Positions 1 through 12,215 are shown, numbered from the stretch's first letter. The stretch: DNA of 64,000 nucleotides from Linyphia triangularis (GCA_963978545.1 OZ021722.1:37465365-37529364), one strand, 5' to 3'. Notes: generated by a model from the sequence alone, not told the origin. Numbers and translations: made by a program.

Positions 1-189
1 ATATCTTTATTTCAAAATAAAGTGTAAGTGGTCTGATATATTTAAAGAGTATCTTGAATTCATATTTGACCTTGTTTCCCAAGACTGGAATGTTGTTAAT
101 GAATAGTCAGGACAAATATACCTTGATTGATCGCATTCATTTTCTTCTTACTTTGTATGGATGATTATTATGCACCAAGAAGGGTGTTT

Positions 190-197
190 TGACGTCA
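190..197. promoter_or_regulatory. CRE-like palindrome TGACGTCA
   Basis: This is an exact match to the full 8-bp CREB/ATF palindrome. Two more exact copies occur at 31783 and 63293. No gene start is recognisable beside it, so function is unproven and a chance match is possible. Confidence 0.2.
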
Positions 198-381
198 ATC
201 ATTTTAATTATATGATAAGAAAGTAGTACGCCCACTTCAAAGATTTTCTGAAGTACTTCGTGAAACAAATTCAAGAGCTACTGTAAGATATGTGAGAGGA
301 GGGGATGGGAGGGATATTCATCCATGTGTTTAAGAAGTATAACCGTGGAAACTTGAATAATATTGATGTCACACAAAATAG

Positions 382-395
382 GTTACCATGGAAAC
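382..395. promoter_or_regulatory. X-box-like RFX site GTTACCATGGAAAC
   Basis: The 14-mer fits the RFX X-box consensus (RYYNYY, spacer, RRNRAC) and is close to the ideal palindromic form GTTNCCATGGNAAC. A second half-site, CGTGGAAAC, lies about 40 bp upstream. In animals such sites mark promoters of ciliary genes. No adjacent coding exon can be identified here, so the regulatory role is inference from the motif alone. Confidence 0.35.
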
Positions 396-1554
396 AACAC
401 AATCTTAGAATTCCTAAGGAGAATAAGTTACTAAGGTTGTAATAAAGAAAGTAACAAATATGTTTTGCATCAGGTATACTTGAATAAAACATCATTCACC
501 TTTAAGGAGAAAGGCTGGTAGAGGTCGTTTCATTTTTTGAGAAAGAAAGCGATGTGGAAAGATTTTTAAATGTGAACGTCTGTTTTTTGAAGGATGAGCA
601 AAAAGACACGAGAAGGCAGAAGCTATAAAATTTTTATTATCGCAGAAGAAAGCATTACATATATTTAAAAAAAAAACTAGTCTTTAAAATGAAACCCGGT
701 GAATTTGAAAGTAAAATTTTAGAATGTGTTTAAGGACATTGCTTAAATTATAAAAGTGCCTTAAATTATAATACTTAAAATGGTATTAAAAATAGTGGGG
801 AAATTAAACATATATCACAAAATCTCTATTCTATAACAGTAAAATTGAAGATAAGAAGATTGATGTGAGATTTATTGGACTATAAGAAAAGAACAATTAT
901 TGAAAAAAATAAATTCACTGATTTAAAAAATACAACGGGGAAAAGTTTTTATTATTTTATTCTTGTAAGCGAAATAAGATGAGTAAACTATTTTTGTTTA
1001 AGACTGTTTGGAGATGTTGAGCAGGCCCATCATGTTGTTTAAAACATAATTTTCGGATACATTTGCTCAAATTTTGAAATTCGTTTACTCAAATTATTTG
1101 GCTAATTCACATGGGCATCGCATTTCAAAAGATAGAGCAGAATAGGTTCTTAAATGTTTCTTTAAAAACCTTGTTTGCCAAAGGAACTCCTAACACTTAA
1201 AAACCGTAACCTTTAATGAATCAAACCGAAAACTAAGTCTTGCATACAATCCGATAACTCAAATTTGTTTACGACTTAAAACTAAGGTCACAAGTTCTTA
1301 TACATCAGCGTTTTCAATTCATCAACGACTTAATAAGAAAGTATGATGCCCTGCAATGGAATAAGTTAATCTCCACCGTAAATTTTTCTTTGAGTATTTA
1401 AAAGTTACACAAAATAAATAGTCAACGTGCTTAAAAAAAATGTGGAATTCCAACTTTACCATAAAATCTTTGCTTAGACAGTAAAAAATAAATTTTCTAA
1501 GAAAAGAGCAGATAAGTTCCAGAATATAATCTTTTAGGGGCATCTCTTGGGATT

Positions 1555-1879
1555 TTAAGACAGGTGAGTGTCAACCAGCCCAACACCTCCAGCCACACTT
1601 GAAGGAAAGTGAATAGCACTTCCAAGAAAAGTTTGTTTTATGGACACAATAGGATGGACATTTCCATTGACAACACCTCAGGTATGTGGACATAGGATTA
1701 CCTGGGGTTCGTCGCGATTCATTGCTTTTCGTGGGAAATGGCAACTTTCGTGGAATGGTGGCAAGAGGGTACTCATCCAAAAATAACAATTTGTTTATCT
1801 GCTGAACGGCAATGTTCGCAACGGATTTTCGGCGATTAGAAGTGGATTGATTCTCGCGTTTCCAAAATCCAGATAGCAA
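1555..1879 (-). CDS. Unassigned open segment, possible exon or gene remnant
   Basis: I do not recognise this segment. On the minus strand it is G+C-richer than its surroundings and two frames are open. One frame runs 1571-1879 and includes QQINKLLFLDEYPLATIPRK. Another runs 1555-1677, lies between two stops, and reads GVVNGNVHPIVSIK then FPSSVAGGVGLVDTHLS before a TAA. The second looks protein-like (alternating hydrophobic and Gly/Ser residues) and could be the end of a terminal exon. No single splice arrangement is compelling: the upstream boundary would have to fall near 1677, where the polypyrimidine tract is weak. A decayed mobile-element ORF is an equal alternative. Function unknown. Confidence 0.15.
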
Positions 1880-2296
1880 GAAATTATGTCAGTCGATTAA
1901 ATTCGATAGAATAAAGGCTGCAATGCAAGTATATGATAAACACTACATTATCAGAATTATTTTATGCAAAAATTATGGAAGTGTGGAAAATTGTGTAATT
2001 TTAACAAAAACAGTTGTAATTTAGGTTGGTTAGTTAGGAATGGTTGAATAGCGAAATATAACGTGTTCCCTCCTAATTAAAATTAAGTGCACAATCAGTT
2101 ATCGAGACGTTTTAAAGTTTAGTAATTTTAGAAATATTCTTATATTAAAATCTTAAATGTGTTATGGAGAAATTATAGCTAAAAACGTATATTTATATTA
2201 CGAGGCGTTATGACATTACGATAATTTGAATTTTGTTGCTTTGTGAAACGTAACAGATCAACTCATATGAAAGAGATTAGGGGTAGGGGGCGGCGA

Positions 2297-2326
2297 AAAA
2301 GTGCAAAGCTTCCGAAAACCAGAATA

Positions 2327-2362
<36 letters not shown>

Positions 2363-2392
2363 TATTCTGGTTTTCGGAAGCTTTGCACTTTT
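2297..2392. repeat. Perfect 96-bp palindrome with AT-dinucleotide centre
   Basis: Arms 2297-2344 and 2345-2392 are exact reverse complements. The outer 36 bases begin AAAAGTGCAAAGCTTCC and the centre is alternating AT. Because of the symmetry the same peptide ([12 protein letters not shown] and onward) is read from both strands. The palindrome ends about 20 bp before a 157-bp AT tract. As RNA or single-stranded DNA it would form a 48-bp hairpin with almost no loop. It could be a young foldback, a snap-back duplication or an assembly artefact. Confidence 0.9.
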
Positions 2393-2408
2393 ATATTCCT
2401 TGGAAAAA

Positions 2409-3600
<1,192 letters not shown>

Positions 3601-3680
3601 TTTATTCTCAATTTCAAATTCCGAGGTGGGGGGGGGGGGGGCATTTTCTCTTGTCCCTTCTTGGCGGCACACTTACTTAC

Positions 3681-3759
3681 CACCAGTTTGAAGGTAATCC
3701 AGTTGTTCGTCAGAAAGGTGGACATTCGTGTTCGTCGTTCTTCCACATACACGTTAAAG
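3681..3759 (-). CDS. Candidate internal exon, function unknown
   Basis: On the minus strand this 79-nt segment is preceded by ...CCTGTAG (acceptor) and followed by GTAAGTAAG, a near-ideal donor. One frame is fully open and reads FNVYVEERRTRMSTF then LTNNWITFKLV; the frame needs a phase-2 upstream exon. The segment is clearly less A+T-rich than its surroundings. The upstream candidate exon at 4776-4919 ends in phase 1, so the two cannot be joined directly without a further exon. No family is recognised. The support is splice signals plus one open frame, which can occur by chance. Confidence 0.2.
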
Positions 3760-4070
3760 CTACAGGACTCAATATTATTACGTTATTTTCGTTCACAAGA
3801 TGGTCGTTAATAGTATAAAACTAATCCTTAGCATCAGTCTTCCCGTTAAAAAATGTCTAAAAATTTGTATCTGTACTTAAATTTTATAAGTTTATACTTT
3901 AAAAGATATAATAGAAATCCAAGTTAACTTATTGTAAACAACAGAAAACTCTTCATAGTGTGCAATCGAACTCGAACAATTTAATGTAACAGGGAGTAAA
4001 AAAATTTAAAGTTACTTTTTCCAAAAAATTTACAAATGTATTTAATTTAATCAAACTCTTGAATCCACAA

Positions 4071-4508
4071 CAGGGTGGCCACAAAATTCAAGAAAAAGAG
4101 TTCTCTGATAATTCCCTGACAGATTTCTAAAAAATTCCCTGATTTTAGGGCACATTTTTTTTTCAAATTTCCCCAATTTTCTTATGTTTTCCAGATGTCT
4201 AGACACCCTGATCAAATAGAACATGTATGCTAAAGAGATAACATGCAATTTTTAAAAAAATAGTTTTGCTGGTAATGAAAAGTTTAAATTATTCTGTAAC
4301 ATTAAACTTCTAATGGTTTACCACTACAAATCTCCATAAAAATAGCGCCAAAATATGGATGAACGTGCCTTAAACAATACACAATTTCCCTGATTTTCAT
4401 GAAATTTTAGAAAGTTCCCTGACATTTCCCTGATTTTTTCCAGAATCAGAAAGCTCCCTGACATTTTCCTGATTTCCAGGTTTTCCCGGTTCTGTGGACA
4501 CTTTGCAC
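4071..4508. repeat. TTCCCTGA-rich interspersed repeat
   Basis: CCCTGA occurs six times, mostly within TTCCCTGATTT or TTCCCTGACA. The block starts with CAGGGTGGCCACAAAATTC and ends with CGGTTCTGTGGACACTTTG, so GTGGCCAC and TGTGGACAC mark its edges. A middle junction near 4195-4213 (GTCTAGACACCCTGATC) suggests two fragments separated by unrelated sequence at 4214-4380. Similar CCCTGA-rich blocks are, from general knowledge, common interspersed repeats in invertebrate genomes. The class is unresolved. Confidence 0.6.
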
Positions 4509-4775
4509 AACTAGAATATGACCGGGGTAAATAAAAGACACTTCACTTAAATGTTTTTAAAAATTAATTTTGGATTAGTTATTTTCGTGAATTCTGATTA
4601 TTTTGCCGGCAACGATATTCGGCTAACAAAAATTACAATTTTATTTAAAAGGCATACCTAATTAATGCCACAACATTAAATCAGCTTCAGAAGTATTATT
4701 ACGGAAAGAAAATCCAATAATTTTAAATTTATTTGGCAACTAAATAGAATTTAATCGGTATTTTAAAAGACTTAC

Positions 4776-4919
4776 CTGCATCTGTTATATTGTTGTCACT
4801 GTTGCTCTTGGCAACGGCGAGATAGAAAGCAACCAAAAGTCGCCAAGGCAATCCCCGTTTAAAAATTCGAAGCAGTTTTCGCACAATCCAAACACTAAAT
4901 GCACTATACAATTCTTTTC
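4776..4919 (-). CDS. Candidate exon with perfect CAG/GTAAGT donor
   Basis: On the minus strand the open frame reads KELYSAFSVWIVRKL, RIFKRGLPWRLLVAFYLAVA and KSNSDNNITDA, and ends at GATGCAG followed by GTAAGTC. The acceptor would be ATAATACTTCAG at 4920-4921. The only frame open through the donor is this one. The peptide has a basic stretch followed by a hydrophobic segment (RLLVAFYLAVA), which could be a membrane or signal-like region. There is no in-frame ATG, so it would have to be internal. Just upstream (about 5040-5120) the minus strand reads TTGGCAACCCTG and GGCGCCATCTAA. The family is unknown. Confidence 0.22.
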
Positions 4920-5169
4920 CTGAAGTATTATAAATGTGAAGATGTTATTTCAAAGTTGCATATACTTCCACGAGGATTTGAAGAGCCATGTTTTGGACTG
5001 TCAACAAAAAGTTTGCCGTCCGTAAAGTTTGCATTACTACGCGTCCAGGGTTGCCAAAGTCTGAGGTACTTAATCGCAAGGAGGGAAAAGTGAGACATTT
5101 GGCAAGGATTAGATGGCGCCAATTTTGGATTCGATCTGCACTGATTGACAGAAAATATTTAAAAAAATA

Positions 5170-6250
5170 CTAAACATTTAAATATTTTACAAACAATACT
5201 TGAAAAATGTGCTTTTTAGCATTGAACTGTGCTGCAATCTTATGGAAAGAGGACACAAAATATAACATTAATAAAAAGTATTAAAGTTTTAATTTATTAA
5301 AAATAAATTAAAATTGATATTCTTTTTAATCTCATTTATCAAAATCAGTCACTCAGACGATTTTATTTTAAGGTATTGTAATGACGTATTTGTGTAAGGT
5401 AATATAATTAATAATTTTTCAATATAAAATTGAAAAAATTGTAAATATAACAAAAGGCAAAAAGTATAACACTTATTATAATGTTTTTTAAAAGTAGAAT
5501 ATCTTAAAAATCTATGCTCAAGTTCATTCAATTTAATTATTTTCTTTTAAATAAATTACATATTTAATATTGAAATCATTTGGAAACTAAATTTGTAACA
5601 AACAACTATGAGAAGATTAGAAAGAACAATATTATTAAATAGTATGAAAACTAGTAATCGCAAGGATCATATCTACACAAAACATTCAACAAATTACTGA
5701 CTACATAAAAACCTATGCAGAATTAAAAAAAAGCAGGATCGTGGTCATTTAACTAAACACAAATTGTCCATCGATTGTGAACATCTGAACAACGTTTCAA
5801 ATGAAAAACGTAGTTATGAATGGCACAATGCAGCTAAACGGCTTACTGCATTTTCAGCGCCCGTTTTTAGAGGGAGGGGGGATACTAACTTTTTAAAATT
5901 CGATTGTAGAGGTGATGATTATTAAGCATTGTGAAGTTTCAAATCTCACTTAGATTATAACTATACATATTTATGTGGACATGAACCATAAACTGCATTT
6001 CATGTTTATTAAGAGTTTAAAATGTTTTAACTTTACAGTTGAAATTGGAATTAATAAAGTTAGAAATTAAGAGCTTTGATTTGAACGAAATGGTTTGCCT
6101 ATAAAGGTGGGATGAGAAACCTAGCTTGTTTTATTGTTATTTAACACAATGTAGAATAATTTTTTCTCAGTAAGATTAAATCAAAACTTATCTCAATTAA
6201 TGTGTATGCTATTACTTCTATGAGAGTTACCCTGATCACTGACTCCCTCT
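5170..6250. other. A+T-rich stretch without genes
   Basis: No gene, RNA or delimited repeat is seen. Short T/A runs only. Confidence 0.6.
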
Positions 6251-6510
6251 GTAACGCTGTAAGTTAAATTGTACCCGATCATTGTTGAAACTCTTTCCTG
6301 TTGCCAAAATTGTTTTTTATCAGAATAAATAAATATAAAAAATTCGACGAGATTTCATAAATTCATTATGGAACGTGGTCCAGTTAATTCAACGTTGTGT
6401 TGCCAGTAACGCTGTTATTGAAATAATTTTAATCGATCATTGTAGTACATCTTTCCTGTTGCCAAAATTAGAATTAGAATAAATAAAAGATATTTAGACG
6501 TTAATGTATA
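6251..6510. repeat. Degenerate direct repeat, about 155-bp spacing
   Basis: GTAACGCTGT at 6251 and 6406 begins two diverged copies. Both contain GATCATTGT and then CTTTCCTGTTGCCAAAATT, followed by an AATAAATAAA-like tail. The second copy is incomplete. It looks like an old tandem duplication. Confidence 0.55.
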
Positions 6511-7119
6511 AATCAGGTTCATTTTCAATAAATAAACTTTGAAGCGTACTTTGCCGGACATTTTGTTGGTAGAGATGTTTTTATTATTTAAAATTAGATT
6601 CAAAACACCAAGCACGCGCTGACAACAAAATCAATATGTTAATGAATAGGAAGATAATCAATTTGATTGATGGTAACTCTCTAATCTCTTATAGCGCCGA
6701 TTCTGTTATCAGTGAAGATCCAAATGATACACTCAGATTTAGTGATTTTGTCCCAAAGAAGTTTTCAATAGGTTCTTCATTAAAAACATTGTTTTTTTGT
6801 CAAATATTATTTTTTCATCATTTCATATAAATGTCAGAAATAATTTTCGCTTACATAACATTAAAATAAAAATTGAATTTTTAATAAATACTTTGTGTGT
6901 ATTAAATTAAAATATTTGTTACACACATCATTTTTCCGCAGGCATCTTATAACTCTCTAGTTAATAATATTTTTGCATAAATGCTATCAATAATATTTTA
7001 TATTTTTCAACTAATTATCTGCGTTGTTTAAAATTTCAAATTTCATCCCTACCTCAATCTTGCTAAAAAGAAATATATAAGAGAAATTAGGTTTCTCTTT
7101 CAAGCGCTAAGTTGCCAAC

Positions 7120-7510
7120 TCTGATAACGGGCCACCACAACAAATCTGTCAAGTGCGCATGCGTACGCGAAGGGGCGTTACCTACTAGAGTATGTTAACC
7201 AGTCTGCAGACTGAAAACAGGTTCCGAGAGTGCGTAGAAAACAAATCAGTTCTTCCCGCCAAAATTTGCCCGGGCCTCTCTTCTTTTCCCCCTCCTCCTT
7301 CTATTTCGTGGGGGGTACCATTAAGCAGGACCCTCGAAAAAAGTCCGGATCACCTCTGGGCAACCTTGAAAAGTGCACAGGAGAAAATGAAGCCACACGG
7401 GTCAGAAGCGTGCCGACCAGGTTTCCCGCCAAGAATAAGTTCTTTTTTTTTTCGGCGGGTGTGTTCTTATTCGGGCTGTTTGTTCCAGTCGAATTCTAGT
7501 AAAACTTAAT
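7120..7510. promoter_or_regulatory. GC-rich island with E2F and NRF1-like sites
   Basis: This 390-bp island is strikingly richer in G+C than its flanks. It holds TGCGCATGCGTA (7154-7165), one base short of the NRF1 consensus, and two E2F-type sites, TTCCCGCCAAA (7253-7263) and TTTCCCGCCAAG (7432-7443). Such a combination is typical of promoters of cell-cycle or housekeeping genes. Overlapping plus-strand frames are open (7192-7509), but no start with good context or recognisable protein is visible. It could be a promoter with a non-coding first exon, or an old G+C-rich mobile element. The orientation of any transcript is unknown. Confidence 0.35.
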
Positions 7511-7651
7511 TCTAAAAACGGCAACAAAAAATATTTGAAAATCGAAATATAGCTTAAAAATAAGTGGACAAATTTAAGAAACAGTCTTCAAACGAGTTAG
7601 TTATTGAGTCTCATGTGAGTTCATTAAACATTTCATGCTTTTATATATAGC

Positions 7652-7656
<5 letters not shown>

Positions 7657-7686
<30 letters not shown>
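7657..7686. repeat. Poly(T) tract, 30 bp
   Basis: Uninterrupted T run. It could be the poly(A) tail of a minus-strand retroposon, but no element body is recognisable upstream or downstream. Confidence 0.9.
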
Positions 7687-7690
<4 letters not shown>

Positions 7691-8045
7691 ATTTAAATAA
7701 ATGCATAGAGTTTAACAAACAGTATACATTTTTAGAACTCTTGGAAGAATTTAAAACATTACATTTCTAATAGAAATTGAAAAACTTATAAATCTAATAC
7801 ATTTTAACTTGTATTTGTTAAAATTCAACTTCCATTGTCAAATACCAAGTCATTTAAACTTGTTGTTTTGTGTTTGTTATAATAATAAATTCGATAGCAA
7901 ATATTTTCTTTCCAAACAAATTGAACAACTTTCACTCAAAAACTAAGAAAATATTAGAACAAAAATACTCTAATTTTGAATGAACACTATAAATTTTAAT
8001 TCAACCTCTGTAAAATATATTTATAAATTTGTTCTATGGGTCTTA

Positions 8046-8315
8046 CTATTGGATTCTGTATATAACACTCGTAACTCTCGCTATTTGTTTTAATTTGTTA
8101 CGTTGTAATTGATTGTTTAATAGAAAACCAAATTTTAAGGCATAATCTGCAATGAAACAAATTTCACCATATTGGCTCTGAGGTACAGATGTTGTTGTAA
8201 CCTTCATCCCTTTTATGTAGTCGTAAAAAACTGTCTCAACAATAAATGTTTGAAACTGGACGCAACAAAATCTAAAAAGCTCTCTTATAATGTTTAAGTA
8301 ACTTTTTAAATCCAT
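8046..8315 (-). CDS. 89-codon ATG-initiated ORF, function unknown
   Basis: This ORF starts with a true ATG and has a mixed, non-repetitive composition: MDLKSYLNIIRELFRFCCVQ, then VTTTSVPQSQYGEICFIADY and a basic end NKLKQIARVTSVIYRIQ. It has no low-complexity codon runs, unlike most frames here. No signal peptide or recognisable domain is seen. The start context is weak (T at -3, G at +4). No splice sites are needed. It could be a small single-exon gene, a terminal exon or a fragment of a retroelement ORF. Given the A+T content, a chance ORF of this length remains possible. Confidence 0.25.
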   Translation of the reverse strand: MDLKSYLNIIRELFRFCCVQFQTFIVETVFYDYIKGMKVTTTSVPQSQYGEICFIADYALKFGFLLNNQLQRNKLKQIARVTSVIYRIQ

Positions 8316-9000
8316 TAAAATGTAGTAAAAATGATGTGTTGTACAACTTGCTGCATTACTTAATTGTTTGATAATTAAGTTAAATTGAAATAATAATTTA
8401 AATTGCTTTATTTTTAAGTATTTTTTGAATAACAGATTTTGTTGTATAAAAATAATTACAAGCAGTGAGATACAAGTTTGCTTGGTGTGTGTGTTTTCAA
8501 GTAATTTTTGTTAGGGGGAGGGGGATAATTAAAAATATAAATGAATAGACTAATTTCAACATGTTAGATTTCTTACAATGTAAAGATAGTGTAATTATTT
8601 AAAATATGATACGAAAAACTCCCTCCCCTTTTTGGTTAGCATCTAAATATGCTTTAATCCAATTTGCTTTTTAAGACTGTAGTTGACAGCAATCCATACA
8701 CGCCTCACAAATTTCATTCACTGTAATAATAGAAATAATTTACTCCATAAAACAGTAAAGTCCAGTATCTAGTCCCATAACCAGTAAAGTCCTTTTTTAA
8801 GTTCAGTGGCCGAAAAAGGGAAACTTAAAACCTTCAAATCAAATTACAATGTCTTCTTAAATGAAGATATTAATCATTATTACTTTCTAAAACTAGGAAA
8901 AGTTTATTTGGATTTGGTGAGCATCATCTCATTAGTCAGTTAATTGGAACAGAAATATGCCAGTTTCTAAAATAGTTATATATTTTATTAAAAACCTCTA
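8316..9000. other. A+T-rich stretch without genes
   Basis: Nothing recognisable apart from two short G-rich and C-rich patches near 8514 and 8620. Confidence 0.6.
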
Positions 9001-9045
9001 CAATAATCTAAATCCCGTGCAAAGCCGGGGAGCAATCTAGTCAGA
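9001..9045 (-). repeat. Fragment of CCCGTGC/GCACGGG-type repeat
   Basis: AAATCCCGTGCAAAGCCGGG is followed by GAGCAATCTAG. The reverse complement begins CTAGATTGCTCCCCGGC, matching the general form of the repeat better preserved at 41719. Only the edge is recognisable. Confidence 0.4.
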
Positions 9046-9317
9046 ACATAATTATGAACGATAGGGTGTTCTGGATAGTATGCAATCAATATTATCGCAA
9101 TTTTTAAGCAATAGCAAATGCAGGGGGACAATAATAATAAAATTCTAGCAACATCTCAAACAAACTCTAGTTACCTCTTCAATAAAAAATAAATTCAAGT
9201 CAACCATTTTCAACCGAGACTGAAAATATCCAGTTCTCTCCCCACTAAAAAGCTGTTCACGCTATCACACAATACAATCTTCAAAAAGCATTTTCCCCCA
9301 ATGACCCAAATGCGTGG

Positions 9318-9560
9318 TCACACCTGAATCACTGTTTCCGAAATAATTACGTATTGACCTGCGGATGAGATCACGGCACCGACAGGACATAGAAGGCCGT
9401 TGCGTCCGTCCGTCCAAACCCACAACATACCCCCACCTCCTAATATTTCCCTTTCCATGGAGGCAGCAGGTACAAAAAAACGTCTGCTACAGAGGCGACA
9501 GCGGGGGATATTAAAAAAAAATAACAACGAGGGGATGGATGTACAGGTGGGCAGAGGCGA
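9318..9560 (-). other. G+C-richer segment with open minus-strand frame
   Basis: The minus strand has an open frame ending MEREILGGGGMLWVW, GRNGLLCPVGAVISSAGQY then VIISETVIQV, stopping at 9318. Two donor-like junctions (GCAG/GTCAAT and TCAG/GTGTGA) occur near its end. A plus-strand frame is also open here. No protein is recognised and the start is not an ATG, so this may be a gene fragment or simply G+C-rich non-coding DNA. Confidence 0.15.
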
Positions 9561-9807
9561 AGGTGTAACGCGTGGATGTTTATTATTATAAACACATATG
9601 ACGGGGTGAGCTTTATTTTTTTATATATATAGCGTTTATTTTCGAGGTAGTTTTCGGATTTTATTCGGAGAACCGTTGCCCCTTGTTTCGCGCTAGAGTG
9701 ATCACGAATGAGTCGTTATTTCCATCTTCGTGTACCCCGCATCCCCTCCTCTGCGACTGAATATTCCGATTTTTTTGGGAAATGAAAGGGAAATTGCTTC
9801 GTTCCGC

Positions 9808-9829
9808 GGGGGGGGGGGGGGGGGGGGGG
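9808..9829. repeat. Poly(G) tract, 22 bp
   Basis: This is the longest of nine G or C homopolymers of at least 11 bp in the window, and it immediately precedes the tandem duplication at 9829. Confidence 0.9.
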
Positions 9830-10123
9830 AGAAAAAAATTGAACGAAACACATTTAGGTGTATCGTTCAATGTTTTTTTTTTTTTTTTTTCCCTCCTCTT
9901 TAGCTTGTTGTTATTTATAGAAATTGTTTTTTTATTTGTGACATTGAAACCGGTGTACACTTTGGACAAATGTATATGAGAGAAAAAAATTGAACGAAAC
10001 ACCTTTAGGTGTATCGTTCAATGTTTTTTTTTTTTTCCCCTCCTCTTTAGCTTGTTGTTATTTATAGAAATTGTTTTTTTATTTGTGACATTGAAACCGG
10101 TGTACACTTTGGACAAATGTATA
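9829..10123. repeat. 151-bp tandem duplication carrying a hairpin
   Basis: Unit 1 (9829-9979) and unit 2 (9980-10123) are almost identical. They differ chiefly in T-run length (the longer run is in unit 1), one base in the hairpin and the last few bases. Each unit begins GAGAAAAAAATTGAACGAAA and contains a hairpin (9838-9871 and 9989-10022), a T run, CCTCCTCTTTAGCTTGTTG, and ACCGGTGTACACTTTGGAC. The near identity shows the duplication is recent. The frames open on both strands are consequences of the repeat and are not genes. Confidence 0.92.
9989..10022. repeat. 34-nt near-perfect hairpin
   Basis: ATTGAACGA pairs with TCGTTCAAT, there is one A-A mismatch, then ACACCT pairs with AGGTGT around a TT loop. 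The copy at 9838-9871 has one extra mismatch (ACACAT). It lies directly before a T run in each unit. It may be the palindromic tip of a small foldback element or a structured RNA segment. Confidence 0.85.
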
Positions 10124-10313
10124 CAAATAGTGTTATAAAGTTTCTGTTGTTTCAATTTTGGGAAGGCATTTACTTTTTTAGATTATTTTAATTTTTTCCT
10201 ACTCCGAATAAAATATGCAGCTGTTCTGAATGAAATCGTTAATAACTTGCCAACCAATTGAAATAATACTCAAAATCAGACGCAAAAATATATTTAAAGT
10301 TAAATATTTTACC

Positions 10314-10348
<35 letters not shown>

Positions 10349-12215
10349 CAAAAATAATCTTACGTTTTTAAATGAAAAGTATTAACCACATAAAAAAAAA
10401 AAAAAAGAAAAAAAAAAAAAAAAACCATTGATCAAGTAACTGAAATATATCCTTACGCGAAAAAACAGAGAATTTTGTGAATTTTTATACAAACGTAGCT
10501 AAAATTAGGAAAACTATTAATTATTACACTTCTACTAATTCTGAATTCTAAAACACGTAGGAAGTTTGACTAATATTCAGCAACATTATACTTAAAACCA
10601 GTATCTATATCTAAGAAGAAGAAATTAACTCTGAAGTGGTATTTTTGTCTGCAAATTATTCAATAAATACCAATAATATTTAAAGAAATAAAATTAAACT
10701 TAACAAAAAAGAATTCTAACCCTTTTTGTCTCAATTTACATGAAACAGGTTTGTATTATACGATAATTATTAACATTAATATTTTATTATTAGCTTGTAC
10801 TGGGATTAAATCTTATGAGGAATAAAAACAGTATGCGTGGATATCTATAATAACGAATGAGGATATCGTTCTTCCAATGAGATACAATTAGATTTTTTTC
10901 GTGTATTAATGAGTAATTTTTTGTATCGAGTAATTGTAGCTTTTTTTAGATTTATTCGATTTTGATTAATTTGTATTGTTGCATTTAAAAACTCAAAACA
11001 GCTTTGATTGACCATTTGAAGTTTATAATGAATTTTCCTTTATTAAACCACTAAATTGGGTCGCTTCCAATTTTTTTTTTTTTTCCTTGAAGTTTATTTC
11101 CTTTGATGTTGAGACTAAAACCTTGACCGCGCTTGATACGTTTCAGAAAATACACCACATACACCATGTGCTATGAATACTAAATTCAAATTCATAAAGG
11201 TTAAAAACATGAATTCAACATCATGTATTTTAGTATCAGAAAGTAATGTATATTAGTTAATAGTTTTTGTTAACCAGTTCCTTTAGAACTTAATTAAAAT
11301 CACTATCCTCAACATTTACGTGTAAAAGAAAATAAAAAGGTTAATATTTATTTTTAGCATTGCCAAGTTTGAAACGTAGCAGCAATGCTATTCCGAAACA
11401 GTAACCTTGGGCGTATCCAAGAATTTCGAAGGCAGCCAAGGGCGTATAGTGATAGAGTGCATCTCATTATTCTGATGACCACAAACACTGCGAACAAAAA
11501 AAAAGAAAAACACTCCTTTCGTTTGCTTTATAAGAGCAACATGGTAAAAAAAATGATAAATTAAAATATTAATAGAGGGAGGACTTTTTTAATTGAGCAA
11601 TTATACATGAGAATTTTGAGTTAGGGCAGTTGTTTACGATCTGCAAGGATTTCTTTTGATACCGGACCATTCCTTCTTCGAATGGAGGATTGACAAACAA
11701 ATCAGGTTATGATTTATAGGAGACAGGTTAAGGAGCAATAATTTCGTATTATTTATTTTATCCGCATTAATTTCATTTAGATTGAAATTAGTATTATTCC
11801 CGTGTATTCTTGAGTCAATGTGAACGATCCAATAACATTGATATCTGAAGCTTCCAAGAATCCATAGTTTCTGAATTAATTATGTAATTTTTCATTAGAT
11901 TCTAAGCAATAATGAATAGTGATATCTCATTTGACAAAATAAATGTATTTAACTTTTTATCAGCATTCCGTAATAACTCATTGTAATAAGAATTAATTCA
12001 ATGCCGCTTCCAGTACTTAGAAATGGCATCGAATATTCAACAATTAAATATGATATTTCCAAATAATAAATGGAGCAACGGGATTTGGAGAAAGGAAACA
12101 GTTTGTTAATTTACTCAAAAAATCAATCAGTTGCAGTAATTCTTGCAAACTGATTCGATTCACAGTACTTGCGATTGATAGTTTTATAGCGATTCATGAT
12201 AATGTGTGTATTATT
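10124..12215. other. A+T-rich stretch without genes
   Basis: It holds a T29 tract (10318-10346) and an A-rich tract with one G (10392-10424) that could pair with it, and many short A/T runs. No coding signal is seen. Confidence 0.6.

Larger units (their letters stand above)
1..2242. other. A+T-rich non-coding stretch
   Basis: No recognisable gene. The stretch holds the X-box-like site at 382, a CRE-like TGACGTCA at 190 and one somewhat G+C-richer segment at 1555-1879, listed separately. The remaining open frames are short and A+T-driven. Confidence 0.6.

Noticed and set aside
9661..10002. 113-codon minus-strand frame with poly-Pro and poly-Lys
   Set aside because: Generated by the G22 run, T runs and the tandem duplication.
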